Part shown: in pieces, positions 36,939 through 45,118 of the stretch | Numbering within the stretch: position 1 is the stretch's first letter | Layout: each line of letters opens with the position of its first letter | Source of the DNA: Bin80 sp965220365 | Lineage (GTDB): Bacteria; Bacteroidota; Rhodothermia; Rhodothermales; Bin80 | Length of the DNA: 64,000 nucleotides | NCBI GenBank assembly: GCA_965220365.1 | Contig: OZ244823.1 | Span: 1,550,001 to 1,614,000 of the forward strand | Direction: 5' to 3' | Translations under genes and position numbers: made by a program | Notes under the pieces: model-generated | Database searches by the model: none | What the model was told of the DNA's origin: nothing | Seen by the model: the letters and a program-made list of their open reading frames with translations, nothing else

Positions 36939-37413
36939 TACGAAGTTCGTTTACCTCGCCCATGAGGTCTAGGATTGCATACCAGGCAATGAATAACCCG
37001 CTGAGAGGGACTGCGAGATATACATATCCCAGCGGTAACTGCAGGCTGGCAGATGTCTGACCTAGTGTGAGCATGACCCACACTAGGCGTAGCCCTCCGG
37101 CAAACAAGGCGGCCAGCGCAAAGATGAGTACGAAGGATTCAATCAGGATGCGCAGAATGTGTGCCCGATTTCCTGTAAGCTTTCCCGGTAAGAGGTCAAC
37201 ACTGAGATGCATTCGGCGGCCCGCAGCGTAGGCGGCACCGATGAGTCCCACCCAGATCATCAGGTACCGTGCCATCTCCTCCGTCCATGAGCTAGGGTCT
37301 CCTAGAATAAAACGTGTAAAAACCTGCCACAGTACATCCACGACCAGTATGGCCATGAGTATCGCAACAAGTGTCGATAGAGACCGATCCAATACTTTTC
37401 GAGTATGGGTCAT
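36925..37413 (-). CDS. dctQ: TRAP transporter small permease DctQ
   Basis: 162 residues from the ATG at 37413 (MTHTRKVLDRSL); upstream in-frame ATGs overlap dctP and are less likely. Four membrane segments and the DctQ motifs VDVLWQVFTRFILGDPSSWTEEMARYLMIWVGLIG and GRRMHLSVDLL are seen. It scaffolds the large permease. It is 16 bases downstream of dctP and overlaps dctM by 14 bases, one operon. Confidence 0.9.
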   Translation of the reverse strand: MTHTRKVLDRSLSTLVAILMAILVVDVLWQVFTRFILGDPSSWTEEMARYLMIWVGLIGAAYAAGRRMHLSVDLLPGKLTGNRAHILRILIESFVLIFALAALFAGGLRLVWVMLTLGQTSASLQLPLGYVYLAVPLSGLFIAWYAILDLMGEVNELRNGNR

Positions 37414-37429
37414 GTAGGATTGGAGGTTG

Positions 37430-38446
37430 TCATTCAGAGGAGGGGGAATCATTTGAGCAGTTTCCCAGTGAATCACATGACACGGTCGCACGGATTTGTT
37501 CAATCAAGGTGAAGATTTCAGGCGTGTCCTGGTACTCGTCATATAGGTGCAGTACGCGTTCTGCAAAGGGTGTTTTGTCGGGATAGATAACCTCCACGCC
37601 AGCCTCCTGTACTTTTTGCAAGGCTTCGTCAGTCGCTGCCTTCCAGAGCTTCTTTTGGTATTCAGCAGACTCATCTGCTGCTTGTTGGACCCAGGACTGC
37701 TGTTGTGGATTCAGGCGTTCCCATATGATCGTGCTGATCAGCAGTACATCCGGGAGCCCGGTATGCTCATCGAGTGAATAATATTTGCATACTTCGTAGT
37801 GCCTGGAGGTGTAGAACGAGGGCGGATTATTTTCCGCGCCATCAACTACCCCCTGTTGAAGTGCGGTGTAGAGTTCTCCCCATGCGATCGGAGTTGCGGA
37901 TCCTCCCAGGCTGTTGACCATTTTCACTTGGGTTGTGCTCTCTAGCGTACGAATTTTCAGTCCCTCCAGGTCACTTGGCGAGTAGATTGGTCGGTCTTTG
38001 GTATAGAAGCTTCGGCTTCCGGCATCATAATAAGTAAGACCTCGCAACCAATACTGCTCACTTGACAACAGGATTTTTCGTCCAACTTCTCCTCCGAGCA
38101 CATCATAGCGGTGAGTTTCGTCACGGAACAAGTACGGTAAGCTAAGCACTTTGTATTCTGGTGCAAACCCCTCAAGTACTGCCGAAGCAACCTTTGTCAT
38201 ACCCAGGCTCCCGAGCTGCAGAAGTTCTAGGAGCTGGCGCTCCGTGCCAAGCTGTTGGCTTGGATAGATCTGGATCTGTAGAGTGCCCCCGGACAAGCTA
38301 TCCAATCTCTCTTGCATGAAGACCATGGCATGGTGGACGGGATGATTGGTGTCAAGTCCATGACCGAGTTTAATGACGTCCACAGTCCCTGTCTGAGCAC
38401 AGCCGGCTGAAATGAGGAGTATCAAAATTGTAATTCGTCCTGGCAT
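37430..38446 (-). CDS. dctP: TRAP transporter substrate-binding lipoprotein DctP
   Basis: 338 residues with a lipoprotein signal peptide (LILLISAGC, lipid Cys at 16), unlike most soluble DctP proteins. The fold is typical: KLGHGLDTNHPVHHAM near the N-terminus, the YDAGSRSFYTKDRPIYSPSDLEGLKIR region with the ligand-binding arginine, and GATPIAWGELYTALQQGVVDGAENNP. With uxaB and uxaC nearby, a hexuronate or related acid is the likely ligand; this is inferred from context. Confidence 0.9.
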   Translation of the reverse strand: MPGRITILILLISAGCAQTGTVDVIKLGHGLDTNHPVHHAMVFMQERLDSLSGGTLQIQIYPSQQLGTERQLLELLQLGSLGMTKVASAVLEGFAPEYKVLSLPYLFRDETHRYDVLGGEVGRKILLSSEQYWLRGLTYYDAGSRSFYTKDRPIYSPSDLEGLKIRTLESTTQVKMVNSLGGSATPIAWGELYTALQQGVVDGAENNPPSFYTSRHYEVCKYYSLDEHTGLPDVLLISTIIWERLNPQQQSWVQQAADESAEYQKKLWKAATDEALQKVQEAGVEVIYPDKTPFAERVLHLYDEYQDTPEIFTLIEQIRATVSCDSLGNCSNDSPSSE

Positions 38447-39002
38447 TTATTCCCGTATCCAGCGCATACTAACTATGGTCGTATCCTCTGCGTATTCTCA
38501 ACCAACGGCCGAAGGTGACAGATAAATACGGACTCAGTCGATATTCTACCAAGCCTCCCTCTTTGTTTGCCTTGGGACGCAGCCATACAGAAAAGATTGG
38601 AATGAAACCGAAAGTTACAAAGCGCCACGGATCAAACCTAATTACAATCACGGTAGAGCCGATCAGTCAAAAGATTGGGGCAAGGGCAAGCTTTCCTGCG
38701 TCCCCTTGCCCCGCAATTTTCAATCCCTGTATTCAAGAAAAACCTTCTCAAATTGGATCACATAATCCCCTCCCCAAAACCATGATATCTTATTCGTTGG
38801 GTGAGGTCTATTTGCAGACAAAATCCACAATGCAGTATTTCTGGGAGAGAATCCGATTGACCAGATCGCGAAATAGGAACTATACAGAAGTATGAATCTG
38901 TTTTGATGGCACCATACCCATACAGCCCTGAATTCATAACCGGCTGTTAAATCACTGGCGGTGCAAGACAAAGAGATTCTCTCCAGCGGACTGCCAGAGA
39001 TA
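38447..39002. other. Intergenic region with a strong inverted repeat, 556 bases
   Basis: Lies between the dctP start and the stop of the first propeller lipoprotein gene. It contains the 10-bp inverted repeat described separately. Short frames on both strands (for example 38515-38895 plus) have no protein-like features. The dctPQM promoter should lie in the part nearest 38446, but I cannot pick one with confidence. Confidence 0.5.
38677..38712 (-). terminator. Inverted repeat, probable terminator of the lipoprotein operon
   Basis: GGGGCAAGGG (38677-38686) and CCCTTGCCCC (38703-38712) pair perfectly over 10 bases around a 16-base loop. Read on the minus strand, it is followed by AATCTTTT, a weak T tract. 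It lies about 290 bases beyond the propeller lipoprotein stop. A role in both directions is possible because the plus strand is followed by GCAATTTTC. Confidence 0.6.
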
Positions 39003-40094
39003 TCACTCAGACGATGTCTGGTACAAGGTAGGGGTCTCGTAGCGTAAGACGATCGGGAGTGGTCTACGGTAAATCGCGTAGATATGCTGTCCATCTCGGG
39101 AAACTCCTATTTGCACCGCTCCATCTTGCAGGTTAAGTACTCCCACAGGAGTCCCATTCCAGTTAAAAACAACGATGGTTTGACCGGGTGGAGAGAAATA
39201 GCTTTGACGGCGAACCCAGGCTCTGGTTCGACCAGAGTATAGGGCGAAGATGAACTGGTCCGTAACCGCTATGCTGACATAGCCCTGAACTGTTTCGCTT
39301 TCAATAAACGTACGAGGATTCCCGTCGGAATCAATGTCGAGGACGCTGAAAACGGGTTCATGGAATCCTGGTCCTCGTACAAGGTGAAGCATTTTTGAAG
39401 TGTCAAAAATCTCGAGTCGGTCTGTATTCAGTGACGCAGCTACAATTCTGGTCCCCGTTGAGTTGGTCCTCAAGATGGCTTCGTAGGCGTATTGCCGTGA
39501 AATTATGTGGTCAGATGCTTCTCCTGGAAGAAGAGTACCAATCGTCCTAACAAACTCTCCACCAGGAGTATACAACCCTAGTCTACCGGATTCATATAGC
39601 CCAGAGGAAACAATGCTATCCCCAGCGACCCATACTGGATCCATGGGAAATCCCCCACCTGTCAGTCGGATTAACTCTCCAGTTATTGATGTACCGTCAA
39701 AATACTTTGCTTCTACTGGGGGATCCCAGAGCCACCCCGAGTTACTCCCTGACGTAAAATTCATGGCCTTCAACCGGGATATTTCTTCAGCCCCCTCCCC
39801 CTTGGGAGCAGTATTTGCTACAAAATTCCCCGATTCCTTATCGAAAATAGAGACCGCTTGATCCGCATACGGATCTCCTATGAACACAAACTGCTCCCCA
39901 ACGGCGATGTCCGTAGGTATCCCTAGGGAATCGTCGCGAATGAACAACTCTCCTTGCAGCTCATGCACAAGGAGAGTGTCTATAGAAAACTCTACTAAAA
40001 AAGGACTAGGAGGGTGTATTGGATCAGAGTCAACACACCCCACTAGCGCTACTGACAGTAAAGATACTCTCAGTAACCAATGCCACAGTTTCAT
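39003..40094 (-). CDS. BF3164/TolB-like 6-bladed beta-propeller lipoprotein
   Basis: 363 residues from the ATG at 40094, giving a lipoprotein signal with Cys at residue 20 (SVALVGC). The body has repeated beta-blade segments: SIFDKESGNFV, RLGLYTPGGEFVRTIG, DRLEIFDTSKML, and a C-terminal VVFNWNGTPVGVLNLQDGAVQI followed by IYAIYRR, which matches BF3164-like/TolB-like propellers. Surface or periplasmic location is expected; ligand unknown. It is paralogous to the next gene upstream, 134 bases away. Confidence 0.82.
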   Translation of the reverse strand: MKLWHWLLRVSLLSVALVGCVDSDPIHPPSPFLVEFSIDTLLVHELQGELFIRDDSLGIPTDIAVGEQFVFIGDPYADQAVSIFDKESGNFVANTAPKGEGAEEISRLKAMNFTSGSNSGWLWDPPVEAKYFDGTSITGELIRLTGGGFPMDPVWVAGDSIVSSGLYESGRLGLYTPGGEFVRTIGTLLPGEASDHIISRQYAYEAILRTNSTGTRIVAASLNTDRLEIFDTSKMLHLVRGPGFHEPVFSVLDIDSDGNPRTFIESETVQGYVSIAVTDQFIFALYSGRTRAWVRRQSYFSPPGQTIVVFNWNGTPVGVLNLQDGAVQIGVSRDGQHIYAIYRRPLPIVLRYETPTLYQTSSE

Positions 40095-40227
40095 GAGAAA
40101 ATAGTTTGTTGGCATTACTCCATTAAAGCGCGCGAGAAACCCATCTCGAAAACGAAAGATATTTAATGGAAAGAAAGCACTTTTTCGTATCATCTATCAT
40201 CCATCATCCTATTCATTGAATCAAATC

Positions 40228-41313
40228 TCAACCGATCTTTGGTACTTCATAATGTATAATCAGAGGGGTTGGACGGCGATAGATCGCATACAACTCTGTG
40301 CCGTCTCCAGATATTCCTATCCTGGTCGCACCATCTTCAATGTAGAGAATGGCGTGGGGAACACCATCCCAGTCAAATACAATCACTTTATCTCCCCACG
40401 CAACTCCTGTGCCAGTTCCTCTTGACCATCCCATAGTTCTACCGCAATACAGTGCAAAAATATATTCATCCGTTGTATCTACACTGAGGTACCCGATAAT
40501 TGTCTCATCATCAAGACTATGCCATGAATTTCCCTCTTGGTCACTGTGCACCGTATACTGCGGTTCATGTAATCCTGGCCCTTGAGTCAAACTCAAAAGA
40601 CCAGATGAACCAAATATCTCAATCCGATCTGAATTCCATACGGCAGATACCACACGACTCCCATCTGAGTTTGTTTCCAGCCACGATTGGTACGCGTGAT
40701 TCCGAACTGGCACAGGAATGTTTGGGTCACCAGGTGGAGCAGGTCCCAGAAATCGGACAAAATCACCACTTGGTGAATGGATTGCCAATCTACCAGCCTC
40801 ATAAGCCCCACTGGAGGCAATACTGTCTCCCGTTACGGTCACCGCTCCGAAAACGAAGCCAGAGTCCTCTAATCTGACGATCTGATCCGTCAGAGAATCC
40901 CCCGCAAAAAATTGGAATTTTCTTTGTGAAGCGTCGTAGAGCCATCCAGTGTCACGGCCGGGTTTAAAGTCAAGAGACCTCAACCGGTTCATCTCCAGTG
41001 GACCTCCCCCCTGGTCCACAGCAGATTTAAGGAAACGACCCGTATTCCGATCAAAAATTAGAACGCTACGAGAAGTAGGACTGGCACTATCCCTAACATA
41101 CAAGCGTGTTTCTGCCACAACAACTGACGCTGGACGGCCCAGATTCTCCGAACTGCTAAAAACGTTCCCACTAAGTTGATAGGAAGTAAGAGTGTCTGCA
41201 GAAAATACTGAAGGCACTACATGATGGCCTTGATCTGCTACGCTATAGTCGCCACATCCGACACATGTCAAAATAGCCAAGACATATATTGTCGCACGAC
41301 GAAACGGTGTCAC
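40228..41313 (-). CDS. BF3164/TolB-like 6-bladed beta-propeller lipoprotein
   Basis: About 361 residues from a GTG at 41313 that gives MTPFRRATIYVLAILTCVGC, a plausible lipoprotein signal; ATGs at 41379 and 41364 are possible but overlap the small peptide gene. Repeated segments (LIFDRNTGRFLKS, RLAIHSPSGDFVRFLG, RIEIFGSSGLLSL, VIVFDWDGVPHAILYIEDGA, YAIYRRPTPLIIHYE) align with the downstream paralogue. The DWDGxP...YAI ending is a BF3164 mark. It follows the Cys-rich peptide gene by 22 bases, probably in one transcript. Confidence 0.8.
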   Translation of the reverse strand: MTPFRRATIYVLAILTCVGCGDYSVADQGHHVVPSVFSADTLTSYQLSGNVFSSSENLGRPASVVVAETRLYVRDSASPTSRSVLIFDRNTGRFLKSAVDQGGGPLEMNRLRSLDFKPGRDTGWLYDASQRKFQFFAGDSLTDQIVRLEDSGFVFGAVTVTGDSIASSGAYEAGRLAIHSPSGDFVRFLGPAPPGDPNIPVPVRNHAYQSWLETNSDGSRVVSAVWNSDRIEIFGSSGLLSLTQGPGLHEPQYTVHSDQEGNSWHSLDDETIIGYLSVDTTDEYIFALYCGRTMGWSRGTGTGVAWGDKVIVFDWDGVPHAILYIEDGATRIGISGDGTELYAIYRRPTPLIIHYEVPKIG

Positions 41314-41335
41314 CTTATTCCAATACACGGCCTGA

Positions 41336-41518
41336 TCAACTACCCTTGGTGTATTCCTTATCATCGCAATTCTGGCCATTCAATCCACAAACCGCATCGA
41401 AATATGGACAACAACTACCGTCACCCATTGCACAGGCTTCTTGAGGTACAGGCATTGATTCCTGCTGGCTGAACGCCCCCGTCAGGGCTGGTACAACCAT
41501 CATTACGGCAAGTGCCAT
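41336..41518 (-). CDS. Small cysteine-rich secreted peptide
   Basis: 60 residues: a hydrophobic leader (MALAVMMVVPALTGAFSQ) without the usual basic N-terminal residues, then a mature part of about 40 residues with five cysteines (29, 36, 37, 44 and 51; SCCPYFDAVCGLNGQNC). Placement directly upstream of a BF3164-like lipoprotein resembles the small secreted NVEALA-type peptides found beside such genes in Bacteroidota, although the NVEALA motif itself is absent. The function is unknown. The odd number of cysteines leaves one unpaired. Confidence 0.6.
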   Translation of the reverse strand: MALAVMMVVPALTGAFSQQESMPVPQEACAMGDGSCCPYFDAVCGLNGQNCDDKEYTKGS

Positions 41519-41985
41519 GCTGGCAGAGACGGTTAGGGTTACGAGATGTGCTTCAAAAATATAAGGTTGTTAAGAACGATGCAAGTTTAGACACAAATTT
41601 GTTACCAAGGTATTAATCTCAGATTAATTTCAGTAAGTTCCAATCGTATAATCTCGGATGCTGAAATCCAATCTCTAGTTCGGGTCATGTAGCTTGCCGT
41701 GCAGTTTGGTCAGTGATTAACAGCTCTGCAATTTTACCCCATTTTGGATTCCTTAGATTCAACCTGTGCGAGATGTAGTAACGGTCGTATAGATTATTCG
41801 CTAACGCCTGTTTCGCCCGTTTGTCGTAGAGGTTCTGTACGGTAAACAGCTTTTCCGGTATATTTCGACATGGAAATGTCCAACGGCTCTTTCGGCGTAC
41901 TCGCAATAGCGTAGCGGCTACGGTTTGGCAGAGAGACGGTGGGGGAAGTGAGGCCAAAATACTTATCACCAAGCATTGACGATTT
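41519..41985. other. Divergent intergenic region, 467 bases
   Basis: Separates the minus-strand peptide/lipoprotein operon from plus-strand uxaC. It holds a perfect 17-bp palindrome (41612-41628) and a weaker inverted repeat GACAT/ATGTC at 41867-41880. A minus-strand frame ends at 41685 with partly protein-like sequence (LYDKRAKQALANNLYDRYYI), but it overlaps the uxaC start and I do not accept it as a gene. Confidence 0.45.
41612..41628. promoter_or_regulatory. Perfect palindrome, candidate operator
   Basis: ATTAATCTCAGATTAAT has two 8-base arms around a central C. It lies 94 bases upstream of the Cys-rich peptide start and about 360 bases upstream of uxaC, in a divergent promoter region. 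Odd-length palindromes of this type suit a dimeric repressor, but no regulator gene is nearby. Confidence 0.4.
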
Positions 41986-43407
41986 ATGAGAGAATTTCTT
42001 GACGAGAATTTTTTGCTTCGCAATAACGCAGCGGAAATACTTTATCATGAATACGCAGCGGAGATGCCGATTATTGACTATCACTGTCACTTGCCAGCTG
42101 AGGACATTGCGATAGATCGGAGATTCCAAAATCTCACGCATGCGTGGCTAGAAGGAGATCATTATAAATGGCGTGCGATGCGTATGAATGGCATTCATGA
42201 GGATTATTGCACTGGTCCTGCATCGGATCGGGCAAAATTCGATGCCTGGGCACGCACTGTTCCCTACACGATCATGAATCCGCTGTATCACTGGACACAC
42301 CTGGAATTGCGGAGATATTTTGGGATTCAAACCCTTTTAGAACCCTCGTCATCTGAAAAAATCTATGACCAATGCACAGAGCTCTTGCAAACTCCAGAGT
42401 ACAGTTGCCGTGCATTATTAAATCGAATGAACGTACATGTTGTGTGCACGACCAACGATCCGGTTGAGGATCTTTCTGCGCATGCTGTGATTGCTCAGCA
42501 GAGTCAGAAACCGGTTGTTGTACCTGGATTTCGGACAGACAAGGCATCTCAGATTCACGATCCATCAGTCTGGTGCGAGTATATCATTGCCCTCGGGGAG
42601 GCCGCAAATCTGAGTATCGCCTCTCCAGATGATCTACTAGAAGCACTGCAGCTACGGCATGATTTTTTTGTCGAAAACGGGTGCATGGTCAGTGATCATG
42701 GAGAGGAAGAGTTGTTTGCTGAAAACTATACATCTGCTGATATTCAGCGAATTTTCGACCGTACATTGAAGCAAATTCAACCGTCAGACTCGGAGATCGC
42801 TGTATTTAAGAATTGGTTACTGTACGAACTGGCGAAGATGGACCATGCGGCTGGATGGACCCAGCAATTTCATCTTTCTGCTTTGCGGAACAACAATTCC
42901 CGTGCTCCTCAACCAGACAGCGGCTACGATTCAATTGGCGATTTTGCAATCGCAAAGGGCGTTTCTCGCTTTTTAGACCGGCTTCACGCAACCGATCAAT
43001 TGGCCAAGACCATCCTGTATTCGGTGAACCCGACTCACAATGAGGTTTTGGCCTCAATGTGTGGTAATTTCTGTGAGCATCCCACCGCAGGAAAAATTCA
43101 GTTTGGAACCGCGTGGTGGTTCATGGACCAGATTGACGGGATGGAGCGCCAGTTGACGGCATTTGCAAACATGGGGCTGCTAAGCCATTTTGTGGGCATG
43201 CTTACCGACTCCAGAAGCTTCCTATCCTTTCCAAGGCATGAATACTTTCGCCGCATTCTCTGTAGCATGATCGGAGTACAGGTTCACAATGGTGAGCTTC
43301 CGTATGATTTGCCTTGGTTGGGGAAAATCCTGCAGGATATCTGCTATAATAACGCCCGCGATTTTTTTCGTTTTCGTCTTCCAGAGGAGACAGAACTAAA
43401 CACTTGA
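41986..43407 (+). CDS. uxaC: Glucuronate (uronate) isomerase
   Basis: 473 residues. It interconverts glucuronate with fructuronate and galacturonate with tagaturonate, the step before UxaB. The amidohydrolase-like fold starts with MPIIDYHCHLPAEDIA (metal-binding HxH), followed by WLEGDHYKWRAMRMNG, NPLYHWTHLELRRYFGI, VVPGFRTDKA and the C-terminal MLTDSRSFLSFPRHEYFRR. Length matches E. coli UxaC. It stands alone on the plus strand, 7.5 kb from uxaB. Confidence 0.95.
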   Translation: MREFLDENFLLRNNAAEILYHEYAAEMPIIDYHCHLPAEDIAIDRRFQNLTHAWLEGDHYKWRAMRMNGIHEDYCTGPASDRAKFDAWARTVPYTIMNPLYHWTHLELRRYFGIQTLLEPSSSEKIYDQCTELLQTPEYSCRALLNRMNVHVVCTTNDPVEDLSAHAVIAQQSQKPVVVPGFRTDKASQIHDPSVWCEYIIALGEAANLSIASPDDLLEALQLRHDFFVENGCMVSDHGEEELFAENYTSADIQRIFDRTLKQIQPSDSEIAVFKNWLLYELAKMDHAAGWTQQFHLSALRNNNSRAPQPDSGYDSIGDFAIAKGVSRFLDRLHATDQLAKTILYSVNPTHNEVLASMCGNFCEHPTAGKIQFGTAWWFMDQIDGMERQLTAFANMGLLSHFVGMLTDSRSFLSFPRHEYFRRILCSMIGVQVHNGELPYDLPWLGKILQDICYNNARDFFRFRLPEETELNT

Positions 43408-43567
43408 TGTGCTAGATTCCAGACAGAAATTTTGTTGCGAGGATCCATATTGTAGATGAAAAGACGGGCGGGCAAGCCCAACATCTCAGTAATTTCCTGT
43501 CACCGCGTGGGCTCTAGATAATCATACAGGGGAATTTTCAATTACCTTTCTTCAAAGGGAGGCAAAG

Positions 43568-44626
43568 TTAGGCACGGGGCAGGCTGTGGCCTAGAAAGAA
43601 AAATAGAGTCTTCAGGGCGATATCGGAGCGTGCCAGTGCACTCGTAGATACGACGACGGCTTTGACAGTACGCCGCGGGATTTTGACCTCCTGACCACTC
43701 TTGAAAGTTGGCCTCTTGTATATACGCCGCAGAGTCGGAAGGGCCATTCCGAGTGCCCATAGGCAGAAACGTCGGATTCCGGTTTCGTGAGGCGGGATCA
43801 AAAGGATGTACTGGAGGGCGTTATTGAGATGCCCCCTTGCAATTGCAATGAGCTCGTTTAAGCCTTGGATAAATCGAGGGTCCGTATGATCTCTAGATAG
43901 CGAGCCGAGATCAAAGTCGTAGGAAAGAAAAATACTTTGTGGTAGCCAGCACGCACCACGGTTATGATCCTCCCACAAATCTTTGAGGATATTGGTCATT
44001 TGAAGACCTTGCCCAAACGAAGATGATAGAGCAAAGAGCTCTTTCTTCTTCGCATTGATCTCGTCGGAATAGTCGCAGAACAGCTCGGTCAGCATTTCGC
44101 CGACAACTCCCGCAACATGGTAGCAATAACTGTTGAAATGCTCAAGGTCGTTCAATCCTTTAAGGTTAGCGCCTTCTTGAAAGACGGCCATGCCATCTGC
44201 CATGATATTCACACAGCGTTGGAGGATTTGCTGCTGAGATGTAGTAAAACTCTTTGTAATTCGTATGACTCGAGGGGTATTGATGATGAGGTCGTGCTCG
44301 TACTCAGTTGCCGAGAGTGTGAGCAGACCAGAAAGATCCTGTGCAAAGGCATGCGCATCATTACTGCCTTCAACAACGCCGATCCAGCGATCTGAGAACT
44401 CACGTTTTTGCAATGGCGAGAGCGCTTCTTCGTCCTCAATGGTATCTGAAATCCTACAGAGCAAGTAGGCATTGCCCACCACGACTCCCAGCGGGTCAGG
44501 CAGCTGGGGAATGGTCAATGCGAAAGTCCGGGAGACATCTTGGAGGATGTCCGTTTGGTAAGCAATGTCTTCTTCTAAATGAATTTTTATTGCCGTCTGC
44601 GTTGCGGTACTTGGTTTTAGTATCAC
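43568..44626 (-). CDS. Squalene/phytoene synthase family enzyme (squalene synthase type)
   Basis: 352 residues. The two aspartate-rich motifs that bind the diphosphates are D61-TIE-D65 (RISDTIEDE) and NILKDLWED with D216 and D220. Together with YCYHVAGVVGEMLTELF, the pattern is closer to squalene synthase than to phytoene synthase, so head-to-head joining of two farnesyl diphosphates is the best guess. The eukaryotic C-terminal membrane anchor is absent. No hopanoid or carotenoid gene is adjacent. Confidence 0.85.
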   Translation of the reverse strand: MILKPSTATQTAIKIHLEEDIAYQTDILQDVSRTFALTIPQLPDPLGVVVGNAYLLCRISDTIEDEEALSPLQKREFSDRWIGVVEGSNDAHAFAQDLSGLLTLSATEYEHDLIINTPRVIRITKSFTTSQQQILQRCVNIMADGMAVFQEGANLKGLNDLEHFNSYCYHVAGVVGEMLTELFCDYSDEINAKKKELFALSSSFGQGLQMTNILKDLWEDHNRGACWLPQSIFLSYDFDLGSLSRDHTDPRFIQGLNELIAIARGHLNNALQYILLIPPHETGIRRFCLWALGMALPTLRRIYKRPTFKSGQEVKIPRRTVKAVVVSTSALARSDIALKTLFFFLGHSLPRA

Positions 44627-45118
44627 TCAGCTTATTCAAACTTGAGTGAGCGGGGGACACTACAGCAAGAATAATTGGTTCCGGGTCATCTTACTCTGGT
44701 TTCAGGATCAAAGATAGAGGTCGCTCAGCGATCGGCATTTTTTCTGGGATTTGGGCGAGAGTTGAGGTAATTCCCGTTCATTGCACTCAATATAATTCCC
44801 AATCAATTCAAGTCACGATTACACAATAGCTATTTTGACAAACAATTCCAGGTCCGGCACAATAGTATCTGTCCACATTACCAAAATTATGAAAAAGCCA
44901 GTTCACATCCCTTCCTCAACATACTGGATACGTCTGTGAAATTTTAGTTTGGCAGGAAAATTGCCCATATAGGAAAGGTAGGAATTCGTGAACCGTTACT
45001 CAGCAGGTGGGATGCCTTGTGCAACGGAACATTGTATTGTTATGCAGTAACAATGCGTTCGTCCTCGGACAACAACAGCCCTATATTCTTCACCAGAAAT
45101 TTACTCCTTAGACTTACT
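44627..45118. other. Divergent intergenic region, 492 bases
   Basis: Separates the minus-strand squalene synthase-like gene from the plus-strand propeller cluster. AT-rich with a candidate promoter at 44835-44863. No tRNA or convincing frame was found. The frame of the first propeller protein reaches back to 45017 but the added residues are not part of the lipoprotein. Confidence 0.5.
44835..44863 (+). promoter_or_regulatory. Candidate sigma70-like promoter for the propeller cluster
   Basis: A perfect TTGACA (44835-44840) is followed after 17 bases by CACAAT (44858-44863), which matches 4 of 6 consensus bases. It points toward the first plus-strand propeller gene, about 255 bases downstream. 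Confidence 0.35.

Noticed and set aside
38515..38895. 126-codon plus-strand frame in the dctP/lipoprotein spacer
   Set aside because: It spans the inverted repeat, has no recognisable features and no start context.
41685..42141. Minus-strand frames overlapping the uxaC start
   Set aside because: One has a partly protein-like stretch, but both overlap uxaC antisense or lie in the promoter region, and no family is recognisable.
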